DNA of 64,000 bases, taken from the NCBI GenBank assembly GCA_022448945.1, contig JAKVCV010000012.1:135324-199323 (forward strand), written 5' to 3'. Below are positions 11,654 to 22,325 of the stretch, one piece after another. The notes under the pieces are model-generated. The model saw only the letters and a list, made by a program, of their open reading frames with translations, did no database searches and was not told the origin of the DNA. This DNA comes from Saprospiraceae bacterium. Lineage in GTDB: Bacteria > Bacteroidota > Bacteroidia > Chitinophagales > Saprospiraceae. The stretch's first letter is position 1. Every line of letters begins with the position of its first letter. The position numbers were made by a program, and so were the translations under genes.

Positions 11654-14548
11654 TTATCTCAGTAAGGTAATATTCCCTTTTAAAAAAAGAGAACCGCCTT
11701 CTTCACAATCACATTGCATATAATAACCATATACATCAGGGACCAATGGTTTACCATTAAATGTACCATCCCAGCCAATATTCTGATCATTAGATTCAAA
11801 AACCTTTTGACCCCACCTATTATATATAGCCATATTCATGGATGTAATATTATTTCCATTAACCAATAAGACATCATTGTGTCCATCTCCGTTAGGAGAA
11901 AATGCAGAAGGGACAAAAACAACAGGATTGTCACATATAGGTGGTTTGATGTATACAATTACAGAATCATTATGCGTGCAGTATTGATTAGTGACAGTCA
12001 AATAATATGTAGTTGTCTGCCTTGGCCTAGCTTCTGGATCATGAATGTCATAAGCACTTAAAGTAGTATCAGGTGTCCATTGATATATATATTCAAGGAA
12101 ATTAGTGGCATATAACTGTGACATTTGCCCTAGAAAAATACTATCAGGAATTGCCAAAATTGCTAATGCGGGTGAAAGATAAGTTACATTTACATGTGCC
12201 ATAGCAGTATCTAAACAACCTTCATTATTTAATCCAACAACCTGAAAATCAATATCAGCATTGGCTAAAACATCAACTGAATCCGTACCCTGACCTGTCA
12301 AAATATTTGGTGTCGGTGACCATGTGTAACTTACAATATTATTATATGCTGCCATTAAATTTGTAGCCGTTAATAGAACTGTATCACCACGACAAACAAT
12401 TTGACTATCTGAAGCAATTATTTCAGCACCATCAAGAGGAATGTAAACATCCCGTAAAAAAGTATCTGGACATGGGCCTCCTATTCCAGCAACTAAACGG
12501 ACTATATATGAACCTGTATCGGGAAAAGTATGCGTTGGATTAGCAAGTATTGAAGTTCCAGTCCCTCCAAAATCCCAATTGAAATTTATACTGGTATCAA
12601 TACTTGTATTGATAAAAGGTAATGCTAAAGATTTATTACAAACCAAATTGACAGAATCAAATGATGCATTAATCTGTAAAACATCAACTGTAGTAACTAT
12701 CGTATCAGTACACCCATTATTATTGACAACATCTACTGTAAAAGTCATATTGGTATCAGCTAAAACAAGAATAGAATCTGTCCCTTGGCCAGTTATAACA
12801 GGCTCATTTGGTGTCCATACATAATTTATTATAGCATTATAATTGGAAAGAAGATTCGTTACACTAAGAGTTACACTATCTCCATAACAAACTTGCTGTG
12901 GTCCTGACCAAAGAATAGAAGCACCATCAAGAGGGATATATATATCTTCAATTAAAGTATCCTGACAAAGATATCCATATCCAGCAACTAAAGTAATTGA
13001 ATAGGTGCCGGAATCCGGAAAAGTATGTGTTGGGTTCGCAAAAGTAGAAGTTCCAGTCCCTCCAAAATCCCAAAAGAAACCATTGTTACTTGATACACTT
13101 GAATTAACAAAAGGAATATCCAGGGATGTATTACAATTGAATTGTAAACTATCAAAATTGGCTTCAATTTCTTCAACCAATACACCTGTATCATCTGTAT
13201 CAGTACATCCATTGTCATTAGTTGCACTAACACTAATATTAACATTCCCATTCGCAATCACCCAAACTGAATCTGTCCCTTGCCCCGATAGTATATTAGA
13301 AGACGGAGTCCAATTATAAGAAATAAGATTATTGTAATTTGGAAGACCATTTGTTGCAACAAACAAAACTGTATCTCCTTCGCATGCAGTCTGATAAGGC
13401 ACCACTACATTGGCACCATCAAGCTGTATATCTACTTGAGAGAAAAGGGTATCAGAACAGGGCTGTCCGATGCCTGCAATTAGCATCACCGAATAAGAAC
13501 CTGTATCGGGATAGGTGTGAACCGGACTAACAGCAATGATGGGTGGTGAATTGTCTCCAAAATCCCATTGAAAAATATTATTAGAGGGAAGGCTAGCATT
13601 TAAATGGAAGACTGAAAGTGAAGTATTACAAGGAGGCACATTTGCAAGAAATGAAGCTTCAACTTCTTTATTACAGACACCAACTGTATACTGAAAATCT
13701 CTTTTAGTTATTCCAATCAGATTACCATTGAGATATTCCTTAGCACAAATTCCAACTACAAATGTTCCCAAAGCAGATGGTGTACCAGATAACATTCCTG
13801 TAACCGGATCAATGACTAAAGGGTCCGGTCCTCCTAACATATTATTCAAATTATAGGGCGCCTGCCAGGTTACAGGTATATATGGGGGATTTGTTGGCTG
13901 ATTAGGCATGGGATTTGACAAACCACCACCAATATATGGATTACAAAGTTCATAAGCAATAGAATCTCCATTGGGATCAAAAGCAGAATTGTCATAATTT
14001 ATAGGTGTACCAGAACAAATATAAAATGGAGGCCACTCTCTAAATCTAGGACTACTGTTACAGGCTAATAATGCTTCTTGAGTAACTACAACATCATAGG
14101 TGGCACCTGTATTACTTGGATCAACTATATTTACAATTATACTATTCCTACAACACCTCTGATATGCAAGATGGTATCCTCCAAAACGAAAAGGTAAAGT
14201 AACTTGTTGCCTATATGTTGTAGTATGAATACATACGTTTGGTGGGACAACATAGCAAGGATTACTCAACCCCAAATCCAAAGTATCATCCCCACCCATA
14301 GACAAATATTCCGTATACAAATAGGCCCCTGAACCACTAAATATTCCAATAGCCGCAGGATCATCAAAAAAAGCGCCGGGATTGCCATTTTCACAATCTC
14401 TAAAGATAGTAAGAACGATCTCGTATTGATCATTTCCTAAACAATTATAAGTCATTTCACCACCGACGATATGACTAGCTCTGATCGTATTATTAGAACA
14501 CAAAACAACAATCAGAAAAACACTTAAGTAATGAATAAGATATTTCAT
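11654..14548 (-). CDS. PKD-repeat surface protein with gliding motility-associated C-terminal domain (paralogue 3)
   Basis: Same architecture as the 8633..11551 product; ASHIVGGEMTYNCLGNDQYEI N-terminus and VFVPSAFSPNGDGHNDVLLVNG...GNITLLR C-terminus. Confidence 0.9.
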   Translation of the reverse strand: MKYLIHYLSVFLIVVLCSNNTIRASHIVGGEMTYNCLGNDQYEIVLTIFRDCENGNPGAFFDDPAAIGIFSGSGAYLYTEYLSMGGDDTLDLGLSNPCYVVPPNVCIHTTTYRQQVTLPFRFGGYHLAYQRCCRNSIIVNIVDPSNTGATYDVVVTQEALLACNSSPRFREWPPFYICSGTPINYDNSAFDPNGDSIAYELCNPYIGGGLSNPMPNQPTNPPYIPVTWQAPYNLNNMLGGPDPLVIDPVTGMLSGTPSALGTFVVGICAKEYLNGNLIGITKRDFQYTVGVCNKEVEASFLANVPPCNTSLSVFHLNASLPSNNIFQWDFGDNSPPIIAVSPVHTYPDTGSYSVMLIAGIGQPCSDTLFSQVDIQLDGANVVVPYQTACEGDTVLFVATNGLPNYNNLISYNWTPSSNILSGQGTDSVWVIANGNVNISVSATNDNGCTDTDDTGVLVEEIEANFDSLQFNCNTSLDIPFVNSSVSSNNGFFWDFGGTGTSTFANPTHTFPDSGTYSITLVAGYGYLCQDTLIEDIYIPLDGASILWSGPQQVCYGDSVTLSVTNLLSNYNAIINYVWTPNEPVITGQGTDSILVLADTNMTFTVDVVNNNGCTDTIVTTVDVLQINASFDSVNLVCNKSLALPFINTSIDTSINFNWDFGGTGTSILANPTHTFPDTGSYIVRLVAGIGGPCPDTFLRDVYIPLDGAEIIASDSQIVCRGDTVLLTATNLMAAYNNIVSYTWSPTPNILTGQGTDSVDVLANADIDFQVVGLNNEGCLDTAMAHVNVTYLSPALAILAIPDSIFLGQMSQLYATNFLEYIYQWTPDTTLSAYDIHDPEARPRQTTTYYLTVTNQYCTHNDSVIVYIKPPICDNPVVFVPSAFSPNGDGHNDVLLVNGNNITSMNMAIYNRWGQKVFESNDQNIGWDGTFNGKPLVPDVYGYYMQCDCEEGGSLFLKGNITLLR

Positions 14549-15224
14549 AAAAAACGAGCACTTAATAAGAACATAATGGGGTTAATATTACCTTAACTTT
14601 ATCAACATATAAAAACTTGTGATAGTATTGAATTTAAAACAACTACTCCTTTGAATCATGAAAAAAATCTTACAATAAAAACCTAAAAAGCGAGCTGTCA
14701 AATAAGTTTAAAAATATAAGCAAATTTATATACTACACATGAAATTACATTAAAATAAATACTATCTAAATTATAAAATCTTTTTTCTTAAAATAATACA
14801 AAAATACAAAGCTGGTATTTACAAATTAAAGTTGCTTCTAGTATAATGTATATAACGCAAATAATGCCTATAAGGGTTAATTTAAAGAAAAAAGTTATTA
14901 GAAATATTAATCTTTAATCAAAAAAAGATTGATAATAGATAATATTTCTTAACAAATTTTCAAATTAAAGTAAATTTGGTCACATTATATATACGGCACA
15001 AATTATACCAATAAACAAAAAACAATCAATAAAAGAACTGCTTAATATCACTTAGATTAAAAATATTTTTTGACGACAGAAATAAAAATTAATCAAACCA
15101 AATTAATGGATACATTTTTATAGCCATCATATAAATTGAAATAAAGATATTGTATCTTTACAAACTAAATATAGTCAGTTTATCAATAACTAACAATAAA
15201 ACCCAATACTACCGCTAAAATAAA

Positions 15225-16217
15225 ATGATCGAAAATAAAATAAAAATCCTCCCTAATATTAGAAAACTATACAGTGGAAAGAAACTAGAAAAATATGGCA
15301 TTTATAACGACTTGGTTCAAGTAACAAACACAAATGCATGGGATGGTTCAAAAGGTTGGAAAAGCCCACGAAGATGGCAACGGAAATCATGGGTTTTCTT
15401 TGGTGCTTACAGTGCTGATATATTTGTTGGATTCGCAATTATTGATGCCGGATTTTTAGGGAAAGCGTTTTGCTACATATACTACCCCAAAAGTGGGAAA
15501 ATCCTTGAAAATGGTATTGACCGTCCTTTTGCTTTTGGAAATGAGTTTGAAGCAAACCTTGACAGTCACTGGAAACTGGGTAAATATCAGATCTACAAAA
15601 AAAATGGGAAAATACATTTTGAATTTTTAGGGAAAAAATTTCAGGTAAAAGTACAATGCGATAACAATGATAATGGTCTTAGTTTTTTGTGCCCGTCTAC
15701 TGGGGGAAAAAGACCTTTTCATTTTACTTATAAAAACTTACTTTTACCTACACAAATTCAATTAACACAAAAAGGTCAAAAACAAACATTTTCAGACCTT
15801 TACGGTGGAATAGATTTTTCTAAAGGTTACCCTCCAAAACACACAAATTGGAACTGGACTTCGTTTATCGGAAGATTGGAAGATGGAACTCCAGTAGGTA
15901 TAAATGTTGTTGACCAATTTAATAAGAACATGGAAAATGTTATTTGGTTAGATACTGAACGTATCCTGATTGGTGATGTTTTATATAGCTATAACAAACC
16001 ACTAACAAAATCTGAATGGATTGTAAAATCCGTTAACGGAAATCTGGAATTAAAAATGAATCCAAATGGCAGTCGTAAAGAAAACATCAATTTAAAACTG
16101 ATAAAAAGTAAGTTTATTCAGGTCTTTGGAGCGATAGAAGGGAAAATTAAACATAAAGGAACATGGAAAAAATTAACCGGATTTGGGGTAATGGAAGAAC
16201 ATGAAGCGATCTGGTAA
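15225..16217 (+). CDS. DUF2804-like protein
   Basis: 330 aa; contains SDLYGGIDFSKGYPPKHTNWNWTSFIGRLEDGTPVGINVVDQF, resembling DUF2804 family proteins from memory. Confidence 0.65.
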   Translation: MIENKIKILPNIRKLYSGKKLEKYGIYNDLVQVTNTNAWDGSKGWKSPRRWQRKSWVFFGAYSADIFVGFAIIDAGFLGKAFCYIYYPKSGKILENGIDRPFAFGNEFEANLDSHWKLGKYQIYKKNGKIHFEFLGKKFQVKVQCDNNDNGLSFLCPSTGGKRPFHFTYKNLLLPTQIQLTQKGQKQTFSDLYGGIDFSKGYPPKHTNWNWTSFIGRLEDGTPVGINVVDQFNKNMENVIWLDTERILIGDVLYSYNKPLTKSEWIVKSVNGNLELKMNPNGSRKENINLKLIKSKFIQVFGAIEGKIKHKGTWKKLTGFGVMEEHEAIW

Positions 16218-16251
16218 AAGATATAAAATTTAAAAAACAATTGATTATAAA

Positions 16252-17451
16252 ATGAAACGTGTAGTTGTCGGTCTTTCAGGAGGTGTTGACTCAAGTGTTG
16301 CTGCATATTTATTGCAACAACAGGGTTATGATGTAATTGGCTTGTTTATGAAAAACTGGCATGATGATTCTGTAATTATGGACACAGAATGTCCTTGGAT
16401 AGAAGACAGCAATGATGCTTTAATAGTAGCACAATCTCTTGGTATTCCATTTCAAACTATAGATCTAAGTAAAGCTTACAAAGAACGGATCGTTGATTAT
16501 ATGTTCAACGAATATCAGCTAGGAAGAACACCTAATCCTGATGTTTTATGTAACAGGGAAATTAAATTTGATGTTTTTCTAAAAACTGCACTTGAATTGG
16601 GTGCTGATTTTGTTGCTACAGGTCATTACTGTCAAAAAGAAACGACTGTAAAAAAAGGAAAAACTTATTATCGGTTGATTGCCGGAGCAGACAAAAATAA
16701 AGATCAAAGCTATTTTTTATGCCAACTGAATCAGGAGCAATTATCCAAAGCGCTCTTCCCTATTGGTAATTTACAAAAACCTGAGGTAAGGAAAATTGCG
16801 AGTGAACAAAACTTAGTTACAGCAGAAAAAAAAGATTCTCAAGGGCTGTGTTTTGTTGGAAAAATAAAATTGCCTGAATTTCTACAACAACAACTAAAAC
16901 CCAAAAATGGTGATATTATTGAGATATCCAAGGATGCATTAATGTATAGTGAATATAAGAAAAAAGTAGCTGCTATTGATGGCAACAGAAACAGTGCTGC
17001 CTTAAAAATACTTAGTGAAACGCAAACTTATAAACCCTCCGATGGTAAGATAGTAGGGAAACACAACGGTGCACATTATTTTACAATTGGTCAACGCAAA
17101 GGGTTACAAGTTGGTGGAATGAAGGAACCTTTATTTGTACTAGCTACAGACACTAGGTCCAATACTATCTACACGGGTCAAGGAAATCATCCTGGATTAT
17201 TTAGGAAAGGTCTTTTTATTCCTGCTACAGAAATTCATTGGATACGTCCTGATCTGAAATTGTCATTAGGAGAAAGCTATACTTATATGACACGTATACG
17301 ATATCGTCAGCCACTTACTCCAGCAACAATATACTGCTTAGAAGACGGTTTATATATGATCTTTGATATTGAGCAACGTGGTGTAACACCCGGCCAATTT
17401 GCAGCATGGTATGATCAAAATGAATTAATAGGTTCAGGTGTTATTAGCTAG
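16252..17451 (+). CDS. mnmA: tRNA-specific 2-thiouridylase MnmA
   Basis: [38 protein letters not shown]-loop; [51 protein letters not shown]. Confidence 0.96.
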   Translation: MKRVVVGLSGGVDSSVAAYLLQQQGYDVIGLFMKNWHDDSVIMDTECPWIEDSNDALIVAQSLGIPFQTIDLSKAYKERIVDYMFNEYQLGRTPNPDVLCNREIKFDVFLKTALELGADFVATGHYCQKETTVKKGKTYYRLIAGADKNKDQSYFLCQLNQEQLSKALFPIGNLQKPEVRKIASEQNLVTAEKKDSQGLCFVGKIKLPEFLQQQLKPKNGDIIEISKDALMYSEYKKKVAAIDGNRNSAALKILSETQTYKPSDGKIVGKHNGAHYFTIGQRKGLQVGGMKEPLFVLATDTRSNTIYTGQGNHPGLFRKGLFIPATEIHWIRPDLKLSLGESYTYMTRIRYRQPLTPATIYCLEDGLYMIFDIEQRGVTPGQFAAWYDQNELIGSGVIS

Positions 17452-17466
17452 CTAATAAACAAAAGA

Positions 17467-18162
17467 TTATTCCCCAACAATATAAGACCCTCCAACTTGA
17501 GGCAAAATAAAATTTTTCCCGGCATCAGCAAAACACTTTTTAGCTGCATCATGATCGATTTCAACAGGTGGAAATGTATCAAAATGACACCCTACAATCG
17601 TATTGCATTCAACAAAATTACTTGCCAAAACAGCATCTTCATAACCCATTGTAAAATTATCTCCTATAGGAAAAATACAAAAGTCAAGTTTCGGGCAAAG
17701 TAATGGTATCAATTTCATATCCATAGTCAAAGCCGTATCTCCAGCATAATAAAATGCGCCATCAGTTTCATTTGACACAACAAAACCAACAGGATTGCCA
17801 CCATATGACCCATCAGGCAACATACTTGAATGAATAGCATTAACCATCTTTACCGTTCCAAAATCGAAATTCCATTTACCTCCCGTATTCATCCCATGAC
17901 CTGAAATACCTTGTTTCTCAAACCATTGCTGAACTTCATACACTGCGATTACCTTAGCTCCGGAGTTATTTGCAATATGTATAACATCCGCAATATGATC
18001 TTCATGACCATGTGACAACAATATATAATCTGGTTTTATTGTATCAATTTCGACTCCAGCTTCCTGTGATTTTTGATTATATGTAATAAAAGGATCAAAC
18101 AGCAATTTACTGTTTCCCATTTCTACCAAAAAACAAGCATGTCCATAATATGTAATTCGCAT
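17467..18162 (-). CDS. Metal-dependent hydrolase (metallo-beta-lactamase fold, UPF0173-like)
   Basis: MRITYYGHACFLVEMGNSKLLFDPFIT ... LLSHGHEDHIADV ... YAGDTALTMDMKLI. Confidence 0.9.
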   Translation of the reverse strand: MRITYYGHACFLVEMGNSKLLFDPFITYNQKSQEAGVEIDTIKPDYILLSHGHEDHIADVIHIANNSGAKVIAVYEVQQWFEKQGISGHGMNTGGKWNFDFGTVKMVNAIHSSMLPDGSYGGNPVGFVVSNETDGAFYYAGDTALTMDMKLIPLLCPKLDFCIFPIGDNFTMGYEDAVLASNFVECNTIVGCHFDTFPPVEIDHDAAKKCFADAGKNFILPQVGGSYIVGE

Positions 18163-18330
18163 ATTTTAGTTTACTTTTGAGCATTAAAAAAAATTAGGAG
18201 TTCGAATTTAGTTATTTTTTTAAAAATTTATAAAGCTCAACTAAAAGAATTCTTCAAATAAATTTACTATTCCTTGGGTTTTTGTTTTTGAGACCAAAAG
18301 AAATAGATTTAACGTCAAAATTTATACCCA

Positions 18331-18873
18331 ATGATTACTGTATTTACAGGAACAAACAGAAAAAATAGTCGGTCACTGTTAATTGCTCAATATATCTTTA
18401 ATTTACTAAAAAAAGAGAGTAATGAAGAAGTACGTTTTTTTAGTCTTGAAGACATACCTAATGACATATTACATCCTGAAATGTATAATTCCGAAGGTCA
18501 ATCAAATGCTCTTTTTGCGATACAAGAAGAATTTTTGATCCCTGCTAATAAATTATTTTTTGTAGTACCCGAATACAATGGTGGTTTTCCCGGCATACTG
18601 AAACTCTTTATAGATGCCTGTTCAGTTAACAAATATAAAGAATCTTTTCATGGAGGTAAAAAAGCAGCTTTAATCGGAGTATCTGCAGGACGTTCTGGTG
18701 GACTTCGTGGTTTAGAAGCTCTAACAGGTATTCTTAATTATCTCACGATAAGTGTACTTCCCAATAAACTGCCAGTATCTTCCATTGAGGATCAGATAAC
18801 AAATGATCAGTTGACTGACATAGAAACAATAAAGGTGATTCAAAAACAGGTGAGAGATTTTATTAAATTTTAG
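18331..18873 (+). CDS. NADPH-dependent FMN reductase family protein
   Basis: TGTNRKNSRSLLIAQYI ... FFVVPEYNGGFPGILKLFIDAC ... KKAALIGVSAGRSGG flavodoxin-like motifs. Confidence 0.88.
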   Translation: MITVFTGTNRKNSRSLLIAQYIFNLLKKESNEEVRFFSLEDIPNDILHPEMYNSEGQSNALFAIQEEFLIPANKLFFVVPEYNGGFPGILKLFIDACSVNKYKESFHGGKKAALIGVSAGRSGGLRGLEALTGILNYLTISVLPNKLPVSSIEDQITNDQLTDIETIKVIQKQVRDFIKF

Positions 18874-18897
18874 TCATAACAGAATAACTTAAACAAA

Positions 18898-19722
18898 ATG
18901 TTTACAATTATAATATGGGACCCAGACCCCATAATTACAGAAATTGGTGGATTTGCTTTAAGATGGTACTCAATACTATTTGCAACTGGTTTTGTGATAA
19001 GTTTTTTTATCCTTCGCCGTCTTTTCGAAAAAGAAAACGTCAGTAATATTGTATTGGATAAAATGTTACTTTATTCTGTAATAGGTACAATACTTGGTGC
19101 ACGCATAGGGAACTGTCTGTTCTATGACTTTGCATACTTTTCACAACACCCTCTTGAAATTTTATTACCTTTCAAATTCGAACCTGAGTTTCATTTTACT
19201 GGCTATAGAGGACTCGCAAGCCATGGTGCTATGCTGGGATTATTGGTAGCATATTGGTTACTTTCTCGCAAAAGAGAACAATCCATGCTATGGTTTTTAG
19301 ACAAAGGAGCAATTGCAGGTGGTTTATGTCTTGCTTCTATAAGAATGGGCAACTTCATGAATGCTGAAATTGTAGGTGCCCCTACCGATGTTTCCTGGGC
19401 TTTTATCTTTCCTGCCGTTGATAATATCCCCCGACATCCGGTACAACTATATGGTTTTGTTGCTTATTTGAGTCTTTTCTTTTTTATGCTTAGGTATAAT
19501 AAATTAAATTTCGGAAAAGTTAAAGACGGACATATTTTTGGAATGTTTATCTTACTTCTTGGCACGATACGTTTCTTTATGGAATTTATAAAAAGACACT
19601 ATATTATCGATGCTGAAAACCTACTGAATATGGCACAATATCTTAGTATACCCCTCATCGTATTCGGGTTCATCCTAGCTTATAAAACAAAACAATCGAC
19701 TATAAGATCACAACAGTTATAG
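18898..19722 (+). CDS. lgt: Prolipoprotein diacylglyceryl transferase
   Basis: FALRWYSILFATGF; GARIGNCLFYD; YRGLASHGAMLG; RMGNFMNAEIVG; RHPVQLYG. Confidence 0.95.
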   Translation: MFTIIIWDPDPIITEIGGFALRWYSILFATGFVISFFILRRLFEKENVSNIVLDKMLLYSVIGTILGARIGNCLFYDFAYFSQHPLEILLPFKFEPEFHFTGYRGLASHGAMLGLLVAYWLLSRKREQSMLWFLDKGAIAGGLCLASIRMGNFMNAEIVGAPTDVSWAFIFPAVDNIPRHPVQLYGFVAYLSLFFFMLRYNKLNFGKVKDGHIFGMFILLLGTIRFFMEFIKRHYIIDAENLLNMAQYLSIPLIVFGFILAYKTKQSTIRSQQL

Positions 19723-19748
19723 CTTACCTTAATTTATTCTAATACGCT

Positions 19749-20669
19749 ATGATAGGACGCCCTGAAACAAAGGAAAAGAGACATCAATACCTTTTGAAGG
19801 AACTTGCAAATAGTCGCTTCAAAAAACTTTCACCTATAAATACCGTCTGCTGGGGAATTGCACTTTTACTCTATGCTCCTATAGGATTCTGCCTGTTTGG
19901 ACTACGCACAATCACCTTAATTTTATATTTATTTTTATGCTATACTATTCTCCCTAAAAAATGGCGTTCCAAGTTAGCCATTGAATTTCTTCTTCCTGTT
20001 CTTGGTTTAAAAAATCAGATAAAACAAATTGAAAACCTTTCGAATACTATAAAAGACAAACCCTTCATCATGGTTTGCAACCACATAAGCTATTACGACA
20101 GTATGATTATAAAATCGGTATATAATAACATTGGTGTAAAAAAGTTCTCGCTTATTGCTGCTACATTGTTAGGTGGTAAACTACAATTTAAATTGCTGGA
20201 ACAAATCGACTTTATAGAAAGACTGATTTTTACTAAAGGTACACAGGCAAATAAAAATGAAAAAGAAAAAACCCGTTCAGAAATCATAAACCTATTAAAC
20301 CACAAAAACAATCCAGAATGGTTACCTATACTTGTTTTTCCTGAAGGTCAGGTACATTCAGGAAAATTCTTGTTACGCTATGAAAAATTTTGCTTTGGAT
20401 TAAATGTACCAATACTACCAGTAGCGGCCCGACTTAATAATCCATGGCCTGTAAATTTATGGCGTATTCAAGAATACCCCATTGTCTCTACCTTTTGGTT
20501 CCTTTTTTTGCCATGGGTGGAATGGGACTTCACTATACTTTCATTGCAAAACATAAAAGCCAATGAAACAGCCTCTATGTTCGCACAAAGAATTCAAGGA
20601 TTAACCGCAAGTGAACTAAAAATAGACAGTTCTGATTTCACCTTATATGATTTCTCTGAATTGTTATAA
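19749..20669 (+). CDS. PlsC-like lysophospholipid acyltransferase family protein
   Basis: Acyltransferase-like motifs: MVCNHISYYDSMI (NHxxxxD variant), LVFPEGQVHSG, plus N-terminal hydrophobic helices. Confidence 0.7.
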   Translation: MIGRPETKEKRHQYLLKELANSRFKKLSPINTVCWGIALLLYAPIGFCLFGLRTITLILYLFLCYTILPKKWRSKLAIEFLLPVLGLKNQIKQIENLSNTIKDKPFIMVCNHISYYDSMIIKSVYNNIGVKKFSLIAATLLGGKLQFKLLEQIDFIERLIFTKGTQANKNEKEKTRSEIINLLNHKNNPEWLPILVFPEGQVHSGKFLLRYEKFCFGLNVPILPVAARLNNPWPVNLWRIQEYPIVSTFWFLFLPWVEWDFTILSLQNIKANETASMFAQRIQGLTASELKIDSSDFTLYDFSELL

Positions 20670-20731
20670 TACTACTTCAATACTTTTTTAAAAAGTTTTG
20701 TTTTGGAATAAAATATAAGCCTGGAATTTAC

Positions 20732-20739
20732 TATTTTTG
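20732..20739 (+). promoter_or_regulatory. Possible Bacteroidota -7 element (TATTTTTG matches TAnnTTTG)
   Basis: TATTTTTG 28 nt before the ATG at 20768; no properly spaced -33 TTTG seen (nearest at 20702-20705, 26 nt spacer). Confidence 0.3.
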
Positions 20740-20767
20740 CGGCTTTAAATCAATAAAAAATCCCAAA

Positions 20768-22147
20768 ATGAAATCATTTCCCTTAACGTTTATCCTTCCA
20801 TTTATATTACTGAATTTCTGCTACAGTCAATTCAACTCAAGTAGCTTAGAATTTAATGTCCCCGAATTAGGCGAAACCTATGATGATCAGATCTATGGCG
20901 ATAATTCCAATTATTCGGTTTTTGACTTTAATGGTGATGGAAAACCTGACCTAATCGATGCAGAAGATAATAGCTCTGGAAGTGTGTGGACCAATGGAAG
21001 CCAAAAATACTGGAAAGTTTACCTTAATACAGGCACTGCTTTTAGTAGTACAGCTATTCAGTGGAATATACCAGACCTGGGTGAAACCTACGACGATCAA
21101 ATATATGGCGATAATTCCAATTATTCGGTTTTTGACTTTAATGGTGATGGAAAACCTGACCTAATCGATGCAGAAGATAATAGCTCTGGAAGTGTGTGGA
21201 CCAATGGAAGCCAAAAATACTGGAAGGTTTACCTTAATACAGGTACTGCTTTTAGTAATACAGCTATTCAGTGGAATATACCAGACCTGGGTGAAACTTA
21301 TGACGACCAGATCTATGGTGATTATTCCAATTACTCCTTATCGGACTTCAACGGTGACAACAAACCTGACCTAATCGATGCAGAAGATAACAACTCTGGA
21401 AATGTCTGGAACAGTGGAAACCAAAAATACTGGAAGGTTTACCTTAATACAGGCGCTACTTTCAGTAGTTCAGCCATTCAATGGAATATACCAGAACTTG
21501 GTGAAGCTTACGACGATCAATTTTATGGTGATCATTCCAATTATTCGGTTTTTGACTTTAATGGTGATGGAAAACCTGACCTAATCGATGCAGAAGATAA
21601 TAATAGTAGTACAATTTGGATTGGTGGTAACCAAAAATACTGGAAAGTGTATTTAAACACAGGTGGTGGTTTTAACAGTAGCTTCATACAATGGAATATA
21701 CCTGACCTAGGCGAAAATTTTGACGATCAGTTTTATGGTGACAACTCCAATTACACCGTATATGATTTCGATGGCGATAATCTTCCCGACCTAATTGATG
21801 CCGAAGACAACAATTCTGGTTATGTTTGGACTAATGGCAGTCAAAAATACTGGAAAGTATATTCAAACACTACTGCCATGAACTCGATTGAATCAATCAC
21901 TAAAACCAATGTATCATTAATTGCTTCCCCAAATCCAACATCTGGCATTTTTTCAATAGACCTTCAGCAATTCACCTTTCCATCTGTATCAATATTCAAC
22001 AACCTCGGTCAGACTATTTATCATGAAGAAACACTATCATCACATATCTTTAATTTTGATCTTAAACCCTATGATCAAGGTATTTATTATATAAAAATTA
22101 AAAACAAAAATGAAACAATACAGGGGACTATAATTAAGATAAATTAA
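20768..22147 (+). CDS. Secreted FG-GAP/VCBS-like repeat protein with T9SS type A sorting domain
   Basis: Signal peptide; five about 70-aa units each with DFNGDGKPDLIDAEDN (Ca-binding DxNGDGxxD-like); C-term SPNPTSGIFSIDL...YDQGIYYIKIKNKNETIQGTIIKIN. Confidence 0.88.
   Translation: MKSFPLTFILPFILLNFCYSQFNSSSLEFNVPELGETYDDQIYGDNSNYSVFDFNGDGKPDLIDAEDNSSGSVWTNGSQKYWKVYLNTGTAFSSTAIQWNIPDLGETYDDQIYGDNSNYSVFDFNGDGKPDLIDAEDNSSGSVWTNGSQKYWKVYLNTGTAFSNTAIQWNIPDLGETYDDQIYGDYSNYSLSDFNGDNKPDLIDAEDNNSGNVWNSGNQKYWKVYLNTGATFSSSAIQWNIPELGEAYDDQFYGDHSNYSVFDFNGDGKPDLIDAEDNNSSTIWIGGNQKYWKVYLNTGGGFNSSFIQWNIPDLGENFDDQFYGDNSNYTVYDFDGDNLPDLIDAEDNNSGYVWTNGSQKYWKVYSNTTAMNSIESITKTNVSLIASPNPTSGIFSIDLQQFTFPSVSIFNNLGQTIYHEETLSSHIFNFDLKPYDQGIYYIKIKNKNETIQGTIIKIN
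20854..21878 (+). repeat. Five tandem 210-bp (70-aa) repeat units within the CDS
   Basis: The core ttattcggtttttgactttaatggtgatggaaaacctgacctaatcgatgcagaagataa starts at 20911, 21121 and 21541 (multiples of 210 bp apart); units 3 and 5 are diverged. Out-of-frame ORFs recur at the same 210-bp spacing. Confidence 0.92.
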
Positions 22148-22190
22148 TAGAAGAAGAACCCTGCTGAAAACATTTCAACAGAATAAAACT

Positions 22191-22226
22191 ATCAAAGCCG
22201 AGGCGTCCATACACCTCGGCTTTGAT
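22191..22226 (+). terminator. Intrinsic terminator-like hairpin, probably bidirectional
   Basis: Perfect 13-bp stem ATCAAAGCCGAGG / CCTCGGCTTTGAT with a 10-nt loop between convergent genes ending at 22147 (+) and 22326 (-). Confidence 0.8.
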
Positions 22227-22325
22227 ACTATAATAAAAAATAATTTATTACGTAATTAATAAAAGCTAAAAACCTCGAATACCACAAATAGAATATATTT
22301 ATTAACGATTGGTAAATTATAGCTT

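Noticed and set aside
11879-13530. Plus-strand ORFs 11879-12061, 12579-12824, 13005-13319 and 13339-13530
   Set aside because: Antisense to the adhesin CDS with no recognisable protein features; their recurrence follows the adhesin repeats.
14549-15224. AT-rich intergenic gap as a possible origin, phage or RNA gene
   Set aside because: No repeat iterons, att-like repeats, tRNA or stable structure found by eye; probably a divergent promoter region.
20958-21584. Three 68-aa ORFs at 210-bp spacing
   Set aside because: Out-of-frame readings of the tandem repeat in 20768-22147, not separate genes.
20854-21878. Possible CRISPR-like or non-coding tandem array
   Set aside because: 210-bp units are in frame and coding with no short-repeat/spacer pattern.
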